The notes below the pieces were generated by a model. That model saw only the letters and a list, made by a program, of their open reading frames with translations. It searched no databases and was not told where the DNA came from. A stretch of DNA of 64,000 nt from Candidatus Paracaedibacter symbiosus. GTDB taxonomy: Bacteria; Pseudomonadota; Alphaproteobacteria; Paracaedibacterales; Paracaedibacteraceae. The stretch covers positions 62,001 through 126,000 of the forward strand of contig NZ_JQAK01000001.1 in the NCBI RefSeq assembly GCF_000757605.1, given 5' to 3'. Shown here piece by piece: positions 38,534 through 48,126 of this stretch. Made by a program: the position numbers and the translations under genes. Position 1 is the stretch's first letter; each line of letters opens with the position of its first letter.

Positions 38534-39306
38534 TTAATTACAACTTTACGCATTATGATTCCCTCGATAGCACCAATAGTGAAGTGAAGCGCTTGTGCCA
38601 GCAGGATTATCCTGAAGGGACCGTGGTGGTGGCTGCGACACAAACAGTGGGCAGAGGCCGGTTGGGTAGACGCTGGATTTCGCCTCCGGGGAATCTTTAT
38701 TTTTCCATTTTACTCAGACCAAAAGTTTCCCTTGATGTTTTGAGTCAGCTTGCCCTGGTAGGAGGACTTGCTCTTGCCAAAACAATAAAATATTATATGG
38801 GAGACACTTGCCGGGTGACATTAAAATGGCCGAATGACATTTTGGTCAACCTGCAGAAAATTGCGGGAATTCTTATTGAAACAGATATGGATAGCTGCTT
38901 GATTGAGGGGACACCCTGTTACCTTGGTATTGGCGTTAATATGGAAAGAGCACCGGAACTGACTGCTTATCCGGCAATTGCTTTTAAAGATTTTGTGACA
39001 CCTATTCCAGATACGGCGGAATTTTTAAATAATTTTGTGATCAATTTTAATTCTATGTATGTGACTTGGCAGGAAGAGGGGTTTGTTGTATTGCGTGATG
39101 AATGGCTATCATTTGCCCATGGTCTTGGCGAATTTATCGTTGCTACTGCCGGTAAAGAAGGACAAATTGAAGGAGAGTTTCTGACTATTACAGAGGCGGG
39201 AAGTCTCATATTACTGGATGAAAATGAAAAGGAACATATCATTTCTAGCTCAGAAGTTACTTTCCCGGATATTGAAGATAGGTTGGGTTTTATCAACAAA
39301 AATTGA
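38530..39306 (+). CDS. birA: Biotin-[acetyl-CoA-carboxylase] ligase
   Basis: A 258-residue monofunctional ligase attaching biotin to the carboxyl carrier protein. It starts directly with the catalytic domain (FTHYDSLDSTNSEVKRL), so it has no DNA-binding domain and is not a repressor. The biotinyl-AMP loop is TVGRGRLGRRWISPPGNLYF, and the active-site lysine is in LKWPNDILV. A C-terminal SH3-like cap follows. It overlaps nuoN by 4 bases. Confidence 0.95.
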   Translation: MINYNFTHYDSLDSTNSEVKRLCQQDYPEGTVVVAATQTVGRGRLGRRWISPPGNLYFSILLRPKVSLDVLSQLALVGGLALAKTIKYYMGDTCRVTLKWPNDILVNLQKIAGILIETDMDSCLIEGTPCYLGIGVNMERAPELTAYPAIAFKDFVTPIPDTAEFLNNFVINFNSMYVTWQEEGFVVLRDEWLSFAHGLGEFIVATAGKEGQIEGEFLTITEAGSLILLDENEKEHIISSSEVTFPDIEDRLGFINKN

Positions 39307-39449
39307 AAAAATTCATTTTGACTGACTTAGCTTCTAAATCTTCTTGAATCTTCTATGGTAGATAAATCCTCCAGTCACAAGACAGAAGAGTCTTTTTACC
39401 TTTTCTGTCTTATGCGTTGAGATACTCTCTGCAATAAACACGAATCTGT

Positions 39450-40393
39450 TCAAGAAGTCGCCCTTCGGATCAACGTAATGCTCCATAATTCTTTGGGATA
39501 AGTATGAAGTCGGACATTATGAGGATTTTTATTAGTGAAATATTTATAGGGAAGATAACCAAACCCATTATCACCCCATTCTTTACCCCGTGAATTAACA
39601 AATTTGAAGTGTTTGGTAGCATCATCGTATCCAATAAGAGTAATAGCATGGGCACCGATTGGTTTTTCAATTGCTGTTGGCATTGGGATGATCCCTGTTT
39701 TTTTGTTTCTTGATGTTCAAACGAGGGAAAGACATTGATGCCACAAAAAACGGGGGTTTTATCTGCTAAACTCTGTTTAATATTTTGAAGTTGATGAGGA
39801 ATATTGGTGTGGATCAAGCGTATACCTCTAAAAAGGGATCGTGCTTCACTGTAGGTGTTATCTGGCGGTGTTATCTTAAATTTTGTCTCATCGTCAGTAT
39901 AAGTCCAGCTTTGTTCAAGGCAAGCACCGTATTTATAAACGGCACGAATGGCATCGGTTAAACTTGCGCCGCAATCTTCATTAATGGTACCGTTAAGTTT
40001 GCGCTCATTGAAGTAAACAAAAAGGGGCGATAATTCAACTGAGATCCCAAATTTCTTTAAATAGTATTCTAATGAGAGCGTCAACGTCTGGGCGGTGCAA
40101 GAGCCAAGATTGCCTTGAGTGTGAATAACGTTGATATCTTGACTAAAATCAAATTTAGTGGGGAGAGAGGCATGACTATATTTTAATTTAAAGGATTTTT
40201 CCTTTTCACGCTCCATTACCCACTTATAGCTGGGGGTGCCCTCCGAAGGGACAAATTGATAATGATGACGTGGGGAAGCCCCCCATTCAATATGACCATT
40301 TTCTCTTTTTTCATTGGCATAAAGCTGGCTAATGGTTAGGTTCAGCATAAGTGTGAAGGCAGTTGTTCTGCATACTGAAGTTGATGCGTTCAT
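39450..40393 (-). pseudogene. Papain-like cysteine protease (C1 family) split by a -1 frameshift
   Basis: The first frame (40393 down) has a signal peptide (MNASTSVCRTTAFTLMLNLT) and the papain active-site block HTQGNLGSCTAQTLTLSLEY with Cys99. It follows the family through CGASLTDAIRAVYKYGACLE and KTPVFCGINVFPSFEHQETK. It then leaves the family pattern at a run of seven A (39704-39698 on the minus strand). The -1 frame continues correctly: PIGAHAITLIGYDD carries the catalytic His and FVNSRGKEWGDNGFGYLPY the Asn. The stop is at 39450. The heptamer A-AAA-AAA sits in slippery register, so rescue by slippage is possible. C1 proteases in intracellular bacteria may be secreted; the target is unknown. 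Confidence 0.8.
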
Positions 40394-40643
40394 GAAACCA
40401 CTCCTTAATCATGTTGCAAAAATGCCACATAAGGTAACTTTTCGCATGATAGAGTGGAGAAAGTTAATAAAGAATAAAGGAAAGTGATTTTAATACTAAG
40501 ATTTGTGAAGAAAAAACGAAAAAAGTGTATTTTGACAGTTTGAGCATGCAAATTTTGCCAAGTTCCTAGAAGTAGATGACCTTCTTTATTGAAACTTGGT
40601 TTTATTTTTGGCTATAAATACTTCTTTTTACAGAAGGGAGAAT

Positions 40644-41648
40644 TTAAAGCAACTTTGCTATTTCAACGGCGACGTCGCTCATTCTATTGGAAAAACCCCA
40701 TTCATTGTCATACCAAGAAACAACGCGGCAGAATTGTCCGTCAATCACGTGTGTTTGAGTTGTATCAAAGTTAGAGCTATAGCTTACATGGTTGAAGTCG
40801 ATTGAAACCAATGGTTCTTCCACAATGCTAAGCACGGTATTCATGCGAGCAGCTGCTTTTTTCATGACGGAATTGATTTCGTCCACAGAAGTTTTACGGG
40901 ATGGCGTAAACTTTAGATCAATCACAGAAACGTTAGCTGTGGGGACACGAATCGCCGCGCCATCTAATTTTCCTTTAAGTGCTGGCAGAACCAAACCTAA
41001 TGCCTTTGCTGCGCCTGTGGATGACGGAATCATCGACATCGCAGCGGCGCGGGCGCGGTGGAGGTCATTGTGAATGGTGTCAACCAACCGTTGATCGCCT
41101 GTATAAGCATGAACAGTTGTCATGTAACCATGCTCAATGCCAATGGCGTCGTGTAAAGCGCTAGCAACAGGAGCTAAACAGTTGGTGGTGCAAGAGCCAC
41201 AGGAAACGACGCGGTGCTCTGCTGTCAATTCCTGGTGGTTAACGCCGTAAACAATAGTCATGTCAGCATTGGTTGTCGGGGCGGAGACAAGAACGCGTTT
41301 AGCACCAGCTTTCAAATGCTTAGATGCTTTTTCTTTATCGGTGAAGTGACCAGAACATTCCATTACAATATCGACCCCTAGCTTGCCCCAAGGAAGCTTT
41401 TCAGGGTCACTTTCTGAGAAAACTTGGATCGGGCCAAAGCCAACGTCAAGGGTATTTTCAGCAGTGGTCACTGTTCCTGGGAAACGCCCGTGGATTGAAT
41501 CATATTTCAACAGATGGGCATTGACGTCAATGGAGCCAAGGTCGTTAATAGCGACAACTTCGACGTCTTGGCGACCACTTTCAACAATCGCACGTAAGAC
41601 CATTCGCCCGATGCGACCAAAACCGTTAATGGCGATCCTTGGTTTCAT
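40644..41648 (-). CDS. gap: Glyceraldehyde-3-phosphate dehydrogenase, type I
   Basis: A 334-residue enzyme. The Rossmann start is MKPRIAINGFGRIGRMVLRA. The catalytic Cys153 lies in VVSCGSCTTNCLAP. Further typical segments are HAYTGDQRLVDTIH, MSMIPSSTGAAKALGLV, GAAIRVPTANVSVIDL and SWYDNEWGFSNRM. It starts 3 bases after the tkt stop, so the two form one operon linking the pentose phosphate shunt and lower glycolysis. pgk is not adjacent, although it often follows gap in this class. Confidence 0.97.
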   Translation of the reverse strand: MKPRIAINGFGRIGRMVLRAIVESGRQDVEVVAINDLGSIDVNAHLLKYDSIHGRFPGTVTTAENTLDVGFGPIQVFSESDPEKLPWGKLGVDIVMECSGHFTDKEKASKHLKAGAKRVLVSAPTTNADMTIVYGVNHQELTAEHRVVSCGSCTTNCLAPVASALHDAIGIEHGYMTTVHAYTGDQRLVDTIHNDLHRARAAAMSMIPSSTGAAKALGLVLPALKGKLDGAAIRVPTANVSVIDLKFTPSRKTSVDEINSVMKKAAARMNTVLSIVEEPLVSIDFNHVSYSSNFDTTQTHVIDGQFCRVVSWYDNEWGFSNRMSDVAVEIAKLL

Positions 41649-41651
41649 TAT

Positions 41652-43637
41652 TTATCCCTTTTTAAGTTTAAGTTTAATTTTTTCACAGATTTTATCAGCG
41701 GTTAAGCCAAATTTGTCATAAAGTTGGAGATAGGGCGCTGAGGCGCCAAAGGTATCAATGCCGCAAATCAAGCCATCTTGCCCAGTGTAGCGCTCCCAAC
41801 CAAAGGGAGAAGCTGCCTCAATAGCGACTTTTAATCCATTTCCTAAAACTTGTTGTTTATAGTCGGTAGATTGTTGATCAAACAGACGCCAGCAGGGAAG
41901 AGAGACGATACGCACCTTAATATTTTCATTCATCAGCTTTTCTCGGGTTTCTAGAGCTATGCTCATTTCAGACCCTGTTGCTATTAAAGTAACCGCGGCA
42001 TCCACCTCCTCATGGGTCACATATCCCCCTTTGGCGGATAGATTGGTGATGGCATCATTCCTAAACGGCGTAATGTTTTGCCGTGTAAGGACAAGGACTG
42101 AGGGAGTCGTGACCGACTGAAACGCTAATTCCCAGCATTCAGCCGTCTCAACCGCATCAGCTGGGCGAAATACATTCAGATTCGGAATCGCCCGAAGTGC
42201 CGCCAAATGCTCAATTGGTTGATGTGTGGGTCCATCCTCTCCAAGGCCAATTGAATCGTGGGTAAGGACATAAATGACTGGCTGGTGCATCAAAGCTGAG
42301 AGCCTTAATGCTGGGCGCAAATAATCGCTAAACACCAAGAATGTACCGCCGTAGGGGCGAAGGCCACCATAAAGGGAGAGCCCATTCATGATCGCTGCCA
42401 TGCCATGTTCACGCACGCCATAATGAATATATTTGCCAGAAAAATCATGGGCTGAAACTGGTTTTTGCCCCTTGGCTTTGGTATTGTTAGACCCTGTTAG
42501 ATCAGCCGATCCACCAACAAGCTCGGGCATCAACGGGGCCACAGCATCCAATACCTGTTGGGACAATTGACGTGTCGCTTGCTTAAGGGGCTTTTCCGCA
42601 AAAGCTTTGCGGACATCCATCAGTTTTTGAGTGGCATCTTTAGACAGAGAACGATTTACACGCGCTAAGATGGTCTCTTTATGAGGATGTTTGGCAAAAG
42701 CAGTATCCCACTCAGCACGTTCTTGGCAGTGACGCGCCCCAGCCGCACGCCAGGTATTTAAAATCTCTTCTGGGATGTCAAAAGCAGCATGCGGCCAATT
42801 GAGATTTTGACGGGTTACCGCAATTTCATCCTCTCCCAGAGGGGAGCCGTGTGCTCCTGACGTATTCACTTTATTAGGTGACCCAAAGGCGATTTTAGTT
42901 TTACAGGCAATCAACACTGGTTTGTCAGCATTTTGCGCTTGTTGGAGCGCTTTTCTAATGGCCTCAGGGTCATGTCCATCAATGGAGAGGGTTAGCCAGT
43001 GGGATGCTTCAAACCGAAGGGGCGTCTTATCAGTAAAGGCAAGGTCTGTGGGACCATCAATGGAGATTTGATTGTCATCATAAAGGACGATGAGGTTATC
43101 CAATTTTAGATTCCCCGCAAAGGAGATGACTTCCTGGGAAATTCCTTCCATCAAATCGCCGTCACCTGCAATCGTATAAACTTTATGGTTAATCACATTG
43201 TTGCCCAGCTCTGCCTGCAACAATTTTGCCCCCAGTGCCAAACCAACAGCATTGGAAAGACCCTGACCGAGGGGACCAGTCGTTGTTTCAATGCCAGCCG
43301 CATGACCATATTCAGGGTGACCTGCGGTTTTACTATCTAACTGGCGAAAATTCTTAATTTCTTCAAGCGTAATGTCCTTGTACCCTGTTAGGTAAAGCAA
43401 TGAGTAGAGGAGCATCGATCCATGGCCGGCTGATAGGACAAAACGGTCGCGATTCAGCCAAGTTGGGCAGGTGGGGTCGAATCGCAAAAATTCTTGCCAC
43501 AAAACGGTTGCGACATTCGCCATTCCCATGGGCATTCCTGGATGCCCTGATTTTGCTTTTTCAACAGCATCGATTGACAAAAAACGAATCGCATTTGCCA
43601 TTTGTTGATGGAGTTGATCGTTGGGAATTCTCTCCAT
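41652..43637 (-). CDS. tkt: Transketolase
   Basis: A 661-residue thiamine-diphosphate enzyme starting MERIPNDQLHQQMANAIRFL at 43637; the open frame runs to a TTG at 43703 but the ATG has AAAGAG upstream and fits the family. Visible segments: DAVEKAKSGHPGMPMGMA, the ThDP motif GDGDLMEGISQEV, HPHKETILAR, and VLTHDSIGLGEDGPTHQPIE in the pyrimidine domain. It transfers two-carbon units between sugar phosphates. A candidate 6S RNA lies divergently upstream, as in other alphaproteobacteria where 6S RNA neighbours tkt. Confidence 0.95.
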   Translation of the reverse strand: MERIPNDQLHQQMANAIRFLSIDAVEKAKSGHPGMPMGMANVATVLWQEFLRFDPTCPTWLNRDRFVLSAGHGSMLLYSLLYLTGYKDITLEEIKNFRQLDSKTAGHPEYGHAAGIETTTGPLGQGLSNAVGLALGAKLLQAELGNNVINHKVYTIAGDGDLMEGISQEVISFAGNLKLDNLIVLYDDNQISIDGPTDLAFTDKTPLRFEASHWLTLSIDGHDPEAIRKALQQAQNADKPVLIACKTKIAFGSPNKVNTSGAHGSPLGEDEIAVTRQNLNWPHAAFDIPEEILNTWRAAGARHCQERAEWDTAFAKHPHKETILARVNRSLSKDATQKLMDVRKAFAEKPLKQATRQLSQQVLDAVAPLMPELVGGSADLTGSNNTKAKGQKPVSAHDFSGKYIHYGVREHGMAAIMNGLSLYGGLRPYGGTFLVFSDYLRPALRLSALMHQPVIYVLTHDSIGLGEDGPTHQPIEHLAALRAIPNLNVFRPADAVETAECWELAFQSVTTPSVLVLTRQNITPFRNDAITNLSAKGGYVTHEEVDAAVTLIATGSEMSIALETREKLMNENIKVRIVSLPCWRLFDQQSTDYKQQVLGNGLKVAIEAASPFGWERYTGQDGLICGIDTFGASAPYLQLYDKFGLTADKICEKIKLKLKKG

Positions 43638-43821
43638 TAATTGCTCTTTCTGTCTAAAAGCTTGTGTCAAAATAAAACTCGAATCTATATTTCTTTTCCC
43701 CAACCTACCAATCTAGAGAGAAATCGTCAATCTCAGTTTCCCTCGCTGCCATTCCTTTTCGCGAATAATAATGAAAGAATATGTTCATAGAACTTAAAAT
43801 TGAGATGAAAAGCGATTTAGA

Positions 43822-43850
43822 TTGAAAAAAGAACCGCTTCACACTATCCT
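43822..43850 (+). promoter_or_regulatory. Sigma-70-like promoter for the candidate 6S RNA
   Basis: TTGAAA (43822-43827) and TATCCT (43845-43850) are separated by 17 bases. The predicted start, seven bases after the -10 box, coincides with the first base of the closing stem of the candidate RNA at 43857. Confidence 0.45.
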
Positions 43851-43856
43851 TTATTA

Positions 43857-44012
43857 TGCTGCGGAGTTCGATGAGGGTATGAATCCCCGGACCATACATT
43901 TTCCTCGGGGACTGTCTCTGTCAAGGCTGTGGCCTTGGTATATGGTTCCCACCTGTTGAGACAGGTCGTGAGAGGATCATTAATTCCCGACGGCTCACGC
44001 GGCACCTTTTTT
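43857..44012 (+). ncRNA. ssrS: Candidate 6S RNA
   Basis: About 150 bases with a rod-like folding pattern. The ends close: TGCTGCGGAG (43857-43866) pairs with CTC-A-CGCGGCA (43994-44004), followed by CCTTTTTT. Inside, TGTCTC pairs with GAGACA, and CAAGGC/GCCTTG forms a hairpin; GGACCATAC can pair with GTATATGGTTCC. Length and one-arm layout fit 6S RNA, which sequesters sigma-70 polymerase. In alphaproteobacteria 6S RNA is found next to tkt in the zapA-fau area. Those flanking genes are absent here, and the central-bubble consensus was not verified. The 100-codon open frame overlapping it is not considered a gene. Confidence 0.5.
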
Positions 44013-44273
44013 AAAAAAATCTATGCAAAAAAGCCTGATTTACAGAGGTTTAAGACATCCTCTAAACTAAATTATAAATCCACTTTTTCAGCTCTTTTGA
44101 GCGTAATATATGATTGTAATAATCTCCCATCTACCTATGCATTCAAGGATTTCACTTCAAGCAATTTAAAAACATTCTTTTTTTTTAAAAAAAAAGATGA
44201 GGCAATAAAAGTGGTTAACAAATCCTTCTAAACCTTTTAGATTAAGGCAGCATTCCTTTAAAGAGAAACGATA

Positions 44274-44798
44274 ATGAATTTGACAAAAAATACCCCGCAA
44301 AGATTATTGGCCTTTACAATTTTTTCAAGCCGTTGGTTGCAGGCCCCCCTTTATGTGGGATTAATAATTGTCCAATGCGCTTATTTATATGAGTTTATAA
44401 AAGAGATTGTTCATCTTTTTATGGATATTGGCAAAATAGCAGAAACAGATGTGATGCTGGTTGCATTGGGCCTTATAGACGTGGTGATGATCTCTAATCT
44501 CCTCATTATGGTGATTATCGGCGGATATGAAACATTTGTTTCACGACTAAAAATGGATGAGCATCCCGATAGTCCCGAATGGCTTACCCACGTCAATGCA
44601 AATACAATGAAGATAAAATTGGCATTAGCGTTGATTGGCATTTCTTCAATCCACTTACTCAAAACATTTATTAATATTCATAAAATTCCTGATAGAGAAA
44701 TTTTCTGGCAGGTTGTTATCCATAGCATATTTTTATTGTCGGCGTTCTTTTTAGCTTATACCTCGAAAGTTTCTCAAGAAATTACCCATGCGGATTAG
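44274..44798 (+). CDS. YqhA/UPF0114 (TIGR00645) membrane protein
   Basis: A 174-residue inner-membrane protein with four hydrophobic helices. The family pattern is visible: FTIFSSRWLQAPLYVGLIIV, then GLIDVVMISNLLIMVIIGGY, ETFVSRLKMDEHPDSPEWL and MKIKLALALIGISSIHLLKT. The function of the family is not settled. It stands alone, with no close neighbour on the same strand. Confidence 0.88.
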   Translation: MNLTKNTPQRLLAFTIFSSRWLQAPLYVGLIIVQCAYLYEFIKEIVHLFMDIGKIAETDVMLVALGLIDVVMISNLLIMVIIGGYETFVSRLKMDEHPDSPEWLTHVNANTMKIKLALALIGISSIHLLKTFINIHKIPDREIFWQVVIHSIFLLSAFFLAYTSKVSQEITHAD

Positions 44799-45112
44799 AT
44801 TATATCTATCGCGCTAGTTTCCTTAAATTTCTCGAAGCAGCCAGAGCCTAGGGACACGTTGGTAGCTATAAAATACTGTACTCTGGCACCCCCACCCTGG
44901 AGAGCTTTGCCATCCTCGAGTCAAATTCAATGGTGGACAACCAGGGCCGAGGGGAGAATTTGTTCTTCTGTCACATAATTCAAGTTTAATTCTAATTACA
45001 ACGAAATCTATTTTATCATTTTTCCGTAATTAATTAATATTTTTAATAAAAATTTAACTAATTACTGTTTATTATAGTAAAATCTAAGAAAACTGATAGA
45101 GAAAGAATTAAA
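44799..45112. other. Intergenic stretch before phbB
   Basis: No gene is visible in 314 bases. It contains a G+C-rich part (about 44850-44960) with CCAGAG...CTCTGG pairing potential, unlike the very AT-rich last 100 bases. The latter (45000-45100) should contain the phbB promoter. Origin of the G+C-rich part is unclear; a worn repeat is possible. Confidence 0.35.
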
Positions 45113-45832
45113 ATGCGTATCGCAGTTGTGACTGGTGGAACACGTGGAATTGGAGCGGCAATCTCAAAACAACTGAAAGAGGCAGGGTATATGGTTGTTG
45201 CTAATTATATGAGTAACGACGAAGCGGCGCAAGAATTTCATCATCAAACAGGTGTTGAGGTGATGCGCTGGGATGTGGGCGATTACGAGCCTTGTAAAAA
45301 GGCAGTGCATGAGATTTTGGCCAAGCATGGCACAATCGACGTTTTGGTTAATAACGCTGGGATTACACGCGATGCTTTCCTGCACAAAACCACTCCACAA
45401 ATGTGGCATGAGGTGATTAACACCAATCTAACTTCTTGTTTTAATATGTGTCATTCTGTCGTCCCATATATGCGTGAAAGAGCCTTTGGTCGGGTGATCA
45501 ACATTTCCTCCATCAACGGACAAAAAGGACAGATTGGCCAAGTCAATTATTCAGCAGCGAAGGCGGGAATGATTGGATTGACTAAAGCTTTGGCTCTAGA
45601 ATGTGCCTCAAAGGGAATTACGGTAAATGCGATTGCTCCTGGATATATTAAGACAGATATGGTGGGAGCGCTTGACCAAAATGTGCTACAGTCCATCGTG
45701 AGTCAGATTCCTGTAGGCAGACTGGGAACACCAGAAGAAATAGCTGCTGTTGTTGAATTCTTGAGCAGTGATGCTGCAGGCTTTATCACAGGGGCTACCA
45801 TCGCCACTAACGGTGGTCAGTATTTAGGTTAA
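45113..45832 (+). CDS. phbB: Acetoacetyl-CoA reductase (SDR family)
   Basis: A 239-residue short-chain dehydrogenase. The NADPH motif is TGGTRGIGAAI, with NNAG in the middle and the catalytic Ser-Tyr-Lys in INISSINGQ and YSAAKAG. Sequence features such as GQIGQVNYSAAKAGMIGLTK and MWHEVINTNLTSCFNM place it with PhbB rather than FabG. It reduces acetoacetyl-CoA to 3-hydroxybutyryl-CoA for polyhydroxybutyrate. phaA and phaC are not in the window, so FabG activity cannot be fully excluded. Confidence 0.85.
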   Translation: MRIAVVTGGTRGIGAAISKQLKEAGYMVVANYMSNDEAAQEFHHQTGVEVMRWDVGDYEPCKKAVHEILAKHGTIDVLVNNAGITRDAFLHKTTPQMWHEVINTNLTSCFNMCHSVVPYMRERAFGRVINISSINGQKGQIGQVNYSAAKAGMIGLTKALALECASKGITVNAIAPGYIKTDMVGALDQNVLQSIVSQIPVGRLGTPEEIAAVVEFLSSDAAGFITGATIATNGGQYLG

Positions 45833-45841
45833 CTGGACAGA

Positions 45842-45862
45842 GCCCAGATGCTGGGCCTTCTC
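45842..45862 (+). terminator. Possible terminator after phbB
   Basis: GCCCAG and CTGGGC flank ATG and are followed by CTTCTCATATTTT. The stem is good but the T tract is interrupted. Confidence 0.5.
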
Positions 45863-46122
45863 ATATTTTCAAATCCAGTGGGGACTTTTTGCTGGTAAAA
45901 TCACCTAATTTCCACGGATTACTTCCTAATCATCATACTTTTCATAAATAAATACTGCATTAAACTATCATTTCTTAAGCGATGAACTTATCTTCATTAG
46001 GGAAAAATTTGCTTTCAAAGCATGTTTAATCTTTTAACAGGCAAGCTCTTAGTTTTTTGTTAATGAATCCTTAAAAAATTCCCGGTATGCTGGAAGTATG
46101 AAACGTAACATTTAGTTTTGTA

Positions 46123-48126
46123 ATGACGAGCATAACTCTAGCAGATCGATATGAGGTTTTATTGTATTCGCCACTGCCAGAATTAGATACGGCAACGGCT
46201 GAAGCCTATGAAGTTCGGGATCTCAAGTCACCGGAAGCAAAACTTTATGCGCTTAAGACCTCGGTTTTTCCTACGCCCCGCTTGTCCATTATTGAAAAGG
46301 TTTTCAATTTATTTCATAACAATCCAACAGCCAGAATATTACGGTTGGCCCATGCAGCTAATACAACTTGGGATCAAGGATTATTAGATCGCTCCGTGGC
46401 CTTGGTTTATCAGCGCCCCGGTGCACCGATCATGCAGTCGTTAACGGACGTCTTTACTCCCTGGACGGAAGAGCGAATCACAAAAAAACTAATCGCGCCT
46501 ATTTATGATATTTTACAAAATCTCCGCCAAGAAGAAATTTCTCACCATGCGATAAGGCCAACAAATATCTTTTTAGATATTACAGGTAAACAGGATGATA
46601 TTCTTCTGGGTGAATGTTTATCTGAGCCCCCAGGTTACGGGCAAAATTCTGTTTTTGAGCCATTATCCCTTGCTCTTGCTGATCCAATCAGCCGTGGGGA
46701 AGCAACTGTTTGTGCTGACCTATTTGCCCTTGGGGTGACGATCTGCTTTTTACTAAATGGTGAATCTCCTGTAGATTTATCCGACGAACGAGCAATCATT
46801 GTTGATCGCATTGAATTTGGCAGTTTTGCAACTTTTTTACCTAAAAAGCAGCTGTCCGCGGCGATGACAGATCTATTGCGGGGCTTGCTAACAGATACAG
46901 ATGATTTGCGCTGGAATTTAAAAGAAGTTGCTAGTTGGTTGGCCAATGGTAGGGTGGTTCAGACCAATTTTATACAGTCCCGTAGAGCCTCTCGTCCCCT
47001 TGCTTTTAATGGGAGAGACGATATTTATACGCCTACTGTTTTAGCTTATGAAATGCGGCGCAATCCAATTGCTGCTCTGGACCTTATCGCTAAAAATGAT
47101 ATTGTTATGTGGCTGAAAAATGGTCTTCATGACCATGTGCGCGTTCATCTTCTTGAAGAACTAAAAGCAATTATGCCAAGCCAAACCTCCTCTCCTGAAA
47201 GACTTATAGGTGTTTTACAGATTTTAGATAGAGGAAGCCCTTTATTCTGGCAGGGCAAATCATTTACACCATTGGGGTTAGGTAATAGTCTGGCGCATGC
47301 AATTGTCCATAATAATGCGTTAGAAAGCTATATACGTTTAATTGCATCCCCGATATTATCTTATTATCTCAATGATGTAAGAATCGTGGCGGCAAATTCT
47401 CCTGATGAGACTCTAGGTCGCAAAATTCAATTGATACGTAATACGATGGAGTATCGTGGTATGGGAGGGGGAATTGAAAGTTGCCTTTATCATCTTTGCC
47501 CCGACATCCCTTGCTTGAGTGCGAATCTGAAAAATTTTAATGCGTTGAAGATAGCTGATATTGTCGTGGGATTAAACTTCATTGGGATGGGAAATAATCG
47601 CCCTGAAATGATTATTGATCGCCATATTGCGGCCTTTATCGCTGCCCGTGAGACCAATGTGCCTCAACGATTTTTTCACGAAATGGATGTCAATAATAAG
47701 TTTAAAAAACATATCGCAATGATTAAATTGCTGGCTGAATTACAGTATCGCTACAAGCTGGCTCACCTGAAAGGACTGGCAAAATGGGTTGTGGATGTGA
47801 CTATTCCTCTCTTAAGTCAATTTAAAAATATTCATTTGCGCCAAAATCTTGAAAAAAGGCTCATTGAGCTTGCTGAAGAAGGTAATTTGAAGCCCATTGT
47901 CAAATTATTAGATAACCGTAAACTGGTTGAAACAGATCAAATGGGATTGCGTCAGGCTCAGGCAGAAGCCGCTTTTATTGATAAGAAAGTTAAGGCTATC
48001 GCTGCCTCATTAAATAATGATCAACATTATTCGGAAAGTATTGGTCAGAATAATGCAATGATTCTGTCTGCTATCTTGTCCCTTGGATTTACGCTATTCT
48101 ACATCATTGCAAAGGTGTTAGTATGA
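46123..48126 (+). CDS. Membrane-anchored pseudokinase
   Basis: A 667-residue protein with a protein-kinase-like N-terminal domain (about 1-280), a helical middle region and a C-terminal membrane helix (ILSAILSLGFTLFYIIAKVL). Kinase landmarks are partly kept: a strand with ALK (Lys45) and the helix-F aspartate in CADLFALGV (Asp199). The catalytic loop HRD is replaced by HHAIRPTNIFLD (141-152), without the catalytic Asp, and the DFG site by GEC near 163-165. It is therefore probably inactive as a kinase. Its stop overlaps the next gene (ATGA), so it works with a small membrane protein. A role in signalling or scaffolding is inference. Confidence 0.7.
   Translation: MTSITLADRYEVLLYSPLPELDTATAEAYEVRDLKSPEAKLYALKTSVFPTPRLSIIEKVFNLFHNNPTARILRLAHAANTTWDQGLLDRSVALVYQRPGAPIMQSLTDVFTPWTEERITKKLIAPIYDILQNLRQEEISHHAIRPTNIFLDITGKQDDILLGECLSEPPGYGQNSVFEPLSLALADPISRGEATVCADLFALGVTICFLLNGESPVDLSDERAIIVDRIEFGSFATFLPKKQLSAAMTDLLRGLLTDTDDLRWNLKEVASWLANGRVVQTNFIQSRRASRPLAFNGRDDIYTPTVLAYEMRRNPIAALDLIAKNDIVMWLKNGLHDHVRVHLLEELKAIMPSQTSSPERLIGVLQILDRGSPLFWQGKSFTPLGLGNSLAHAIVHNNALESYIRLIASPILSYYLNDVRIVAANSPDETLGRKIQLIRNTMEYRGMGGGIESCLYHLCPDIPCLSANLKNFNALKIADIVVGLNFIGMGNNRPEMIIDRHIAAFIAARETNVPQRFFHEMDVNNKFKKHIAMIKLLAELQYRYKLAHLKGLAKWVVDVTIPLLSQFKNIHLRQNLEKRLIELAEEGNLKPIVKLLDNRKLVETDQMGLRQAQAEAAFIDKKVKAIAASLNNDQHYSESIGQNNAMILSAILSLGFTLFYIIAKVLV

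Noticed and set aside
43929-44231. 100-codon open frame on the plus strand
   Set aside because: Its first part coincides with the candidate 6S RNA and its end is a low-complexity run of F and K; no start signal.
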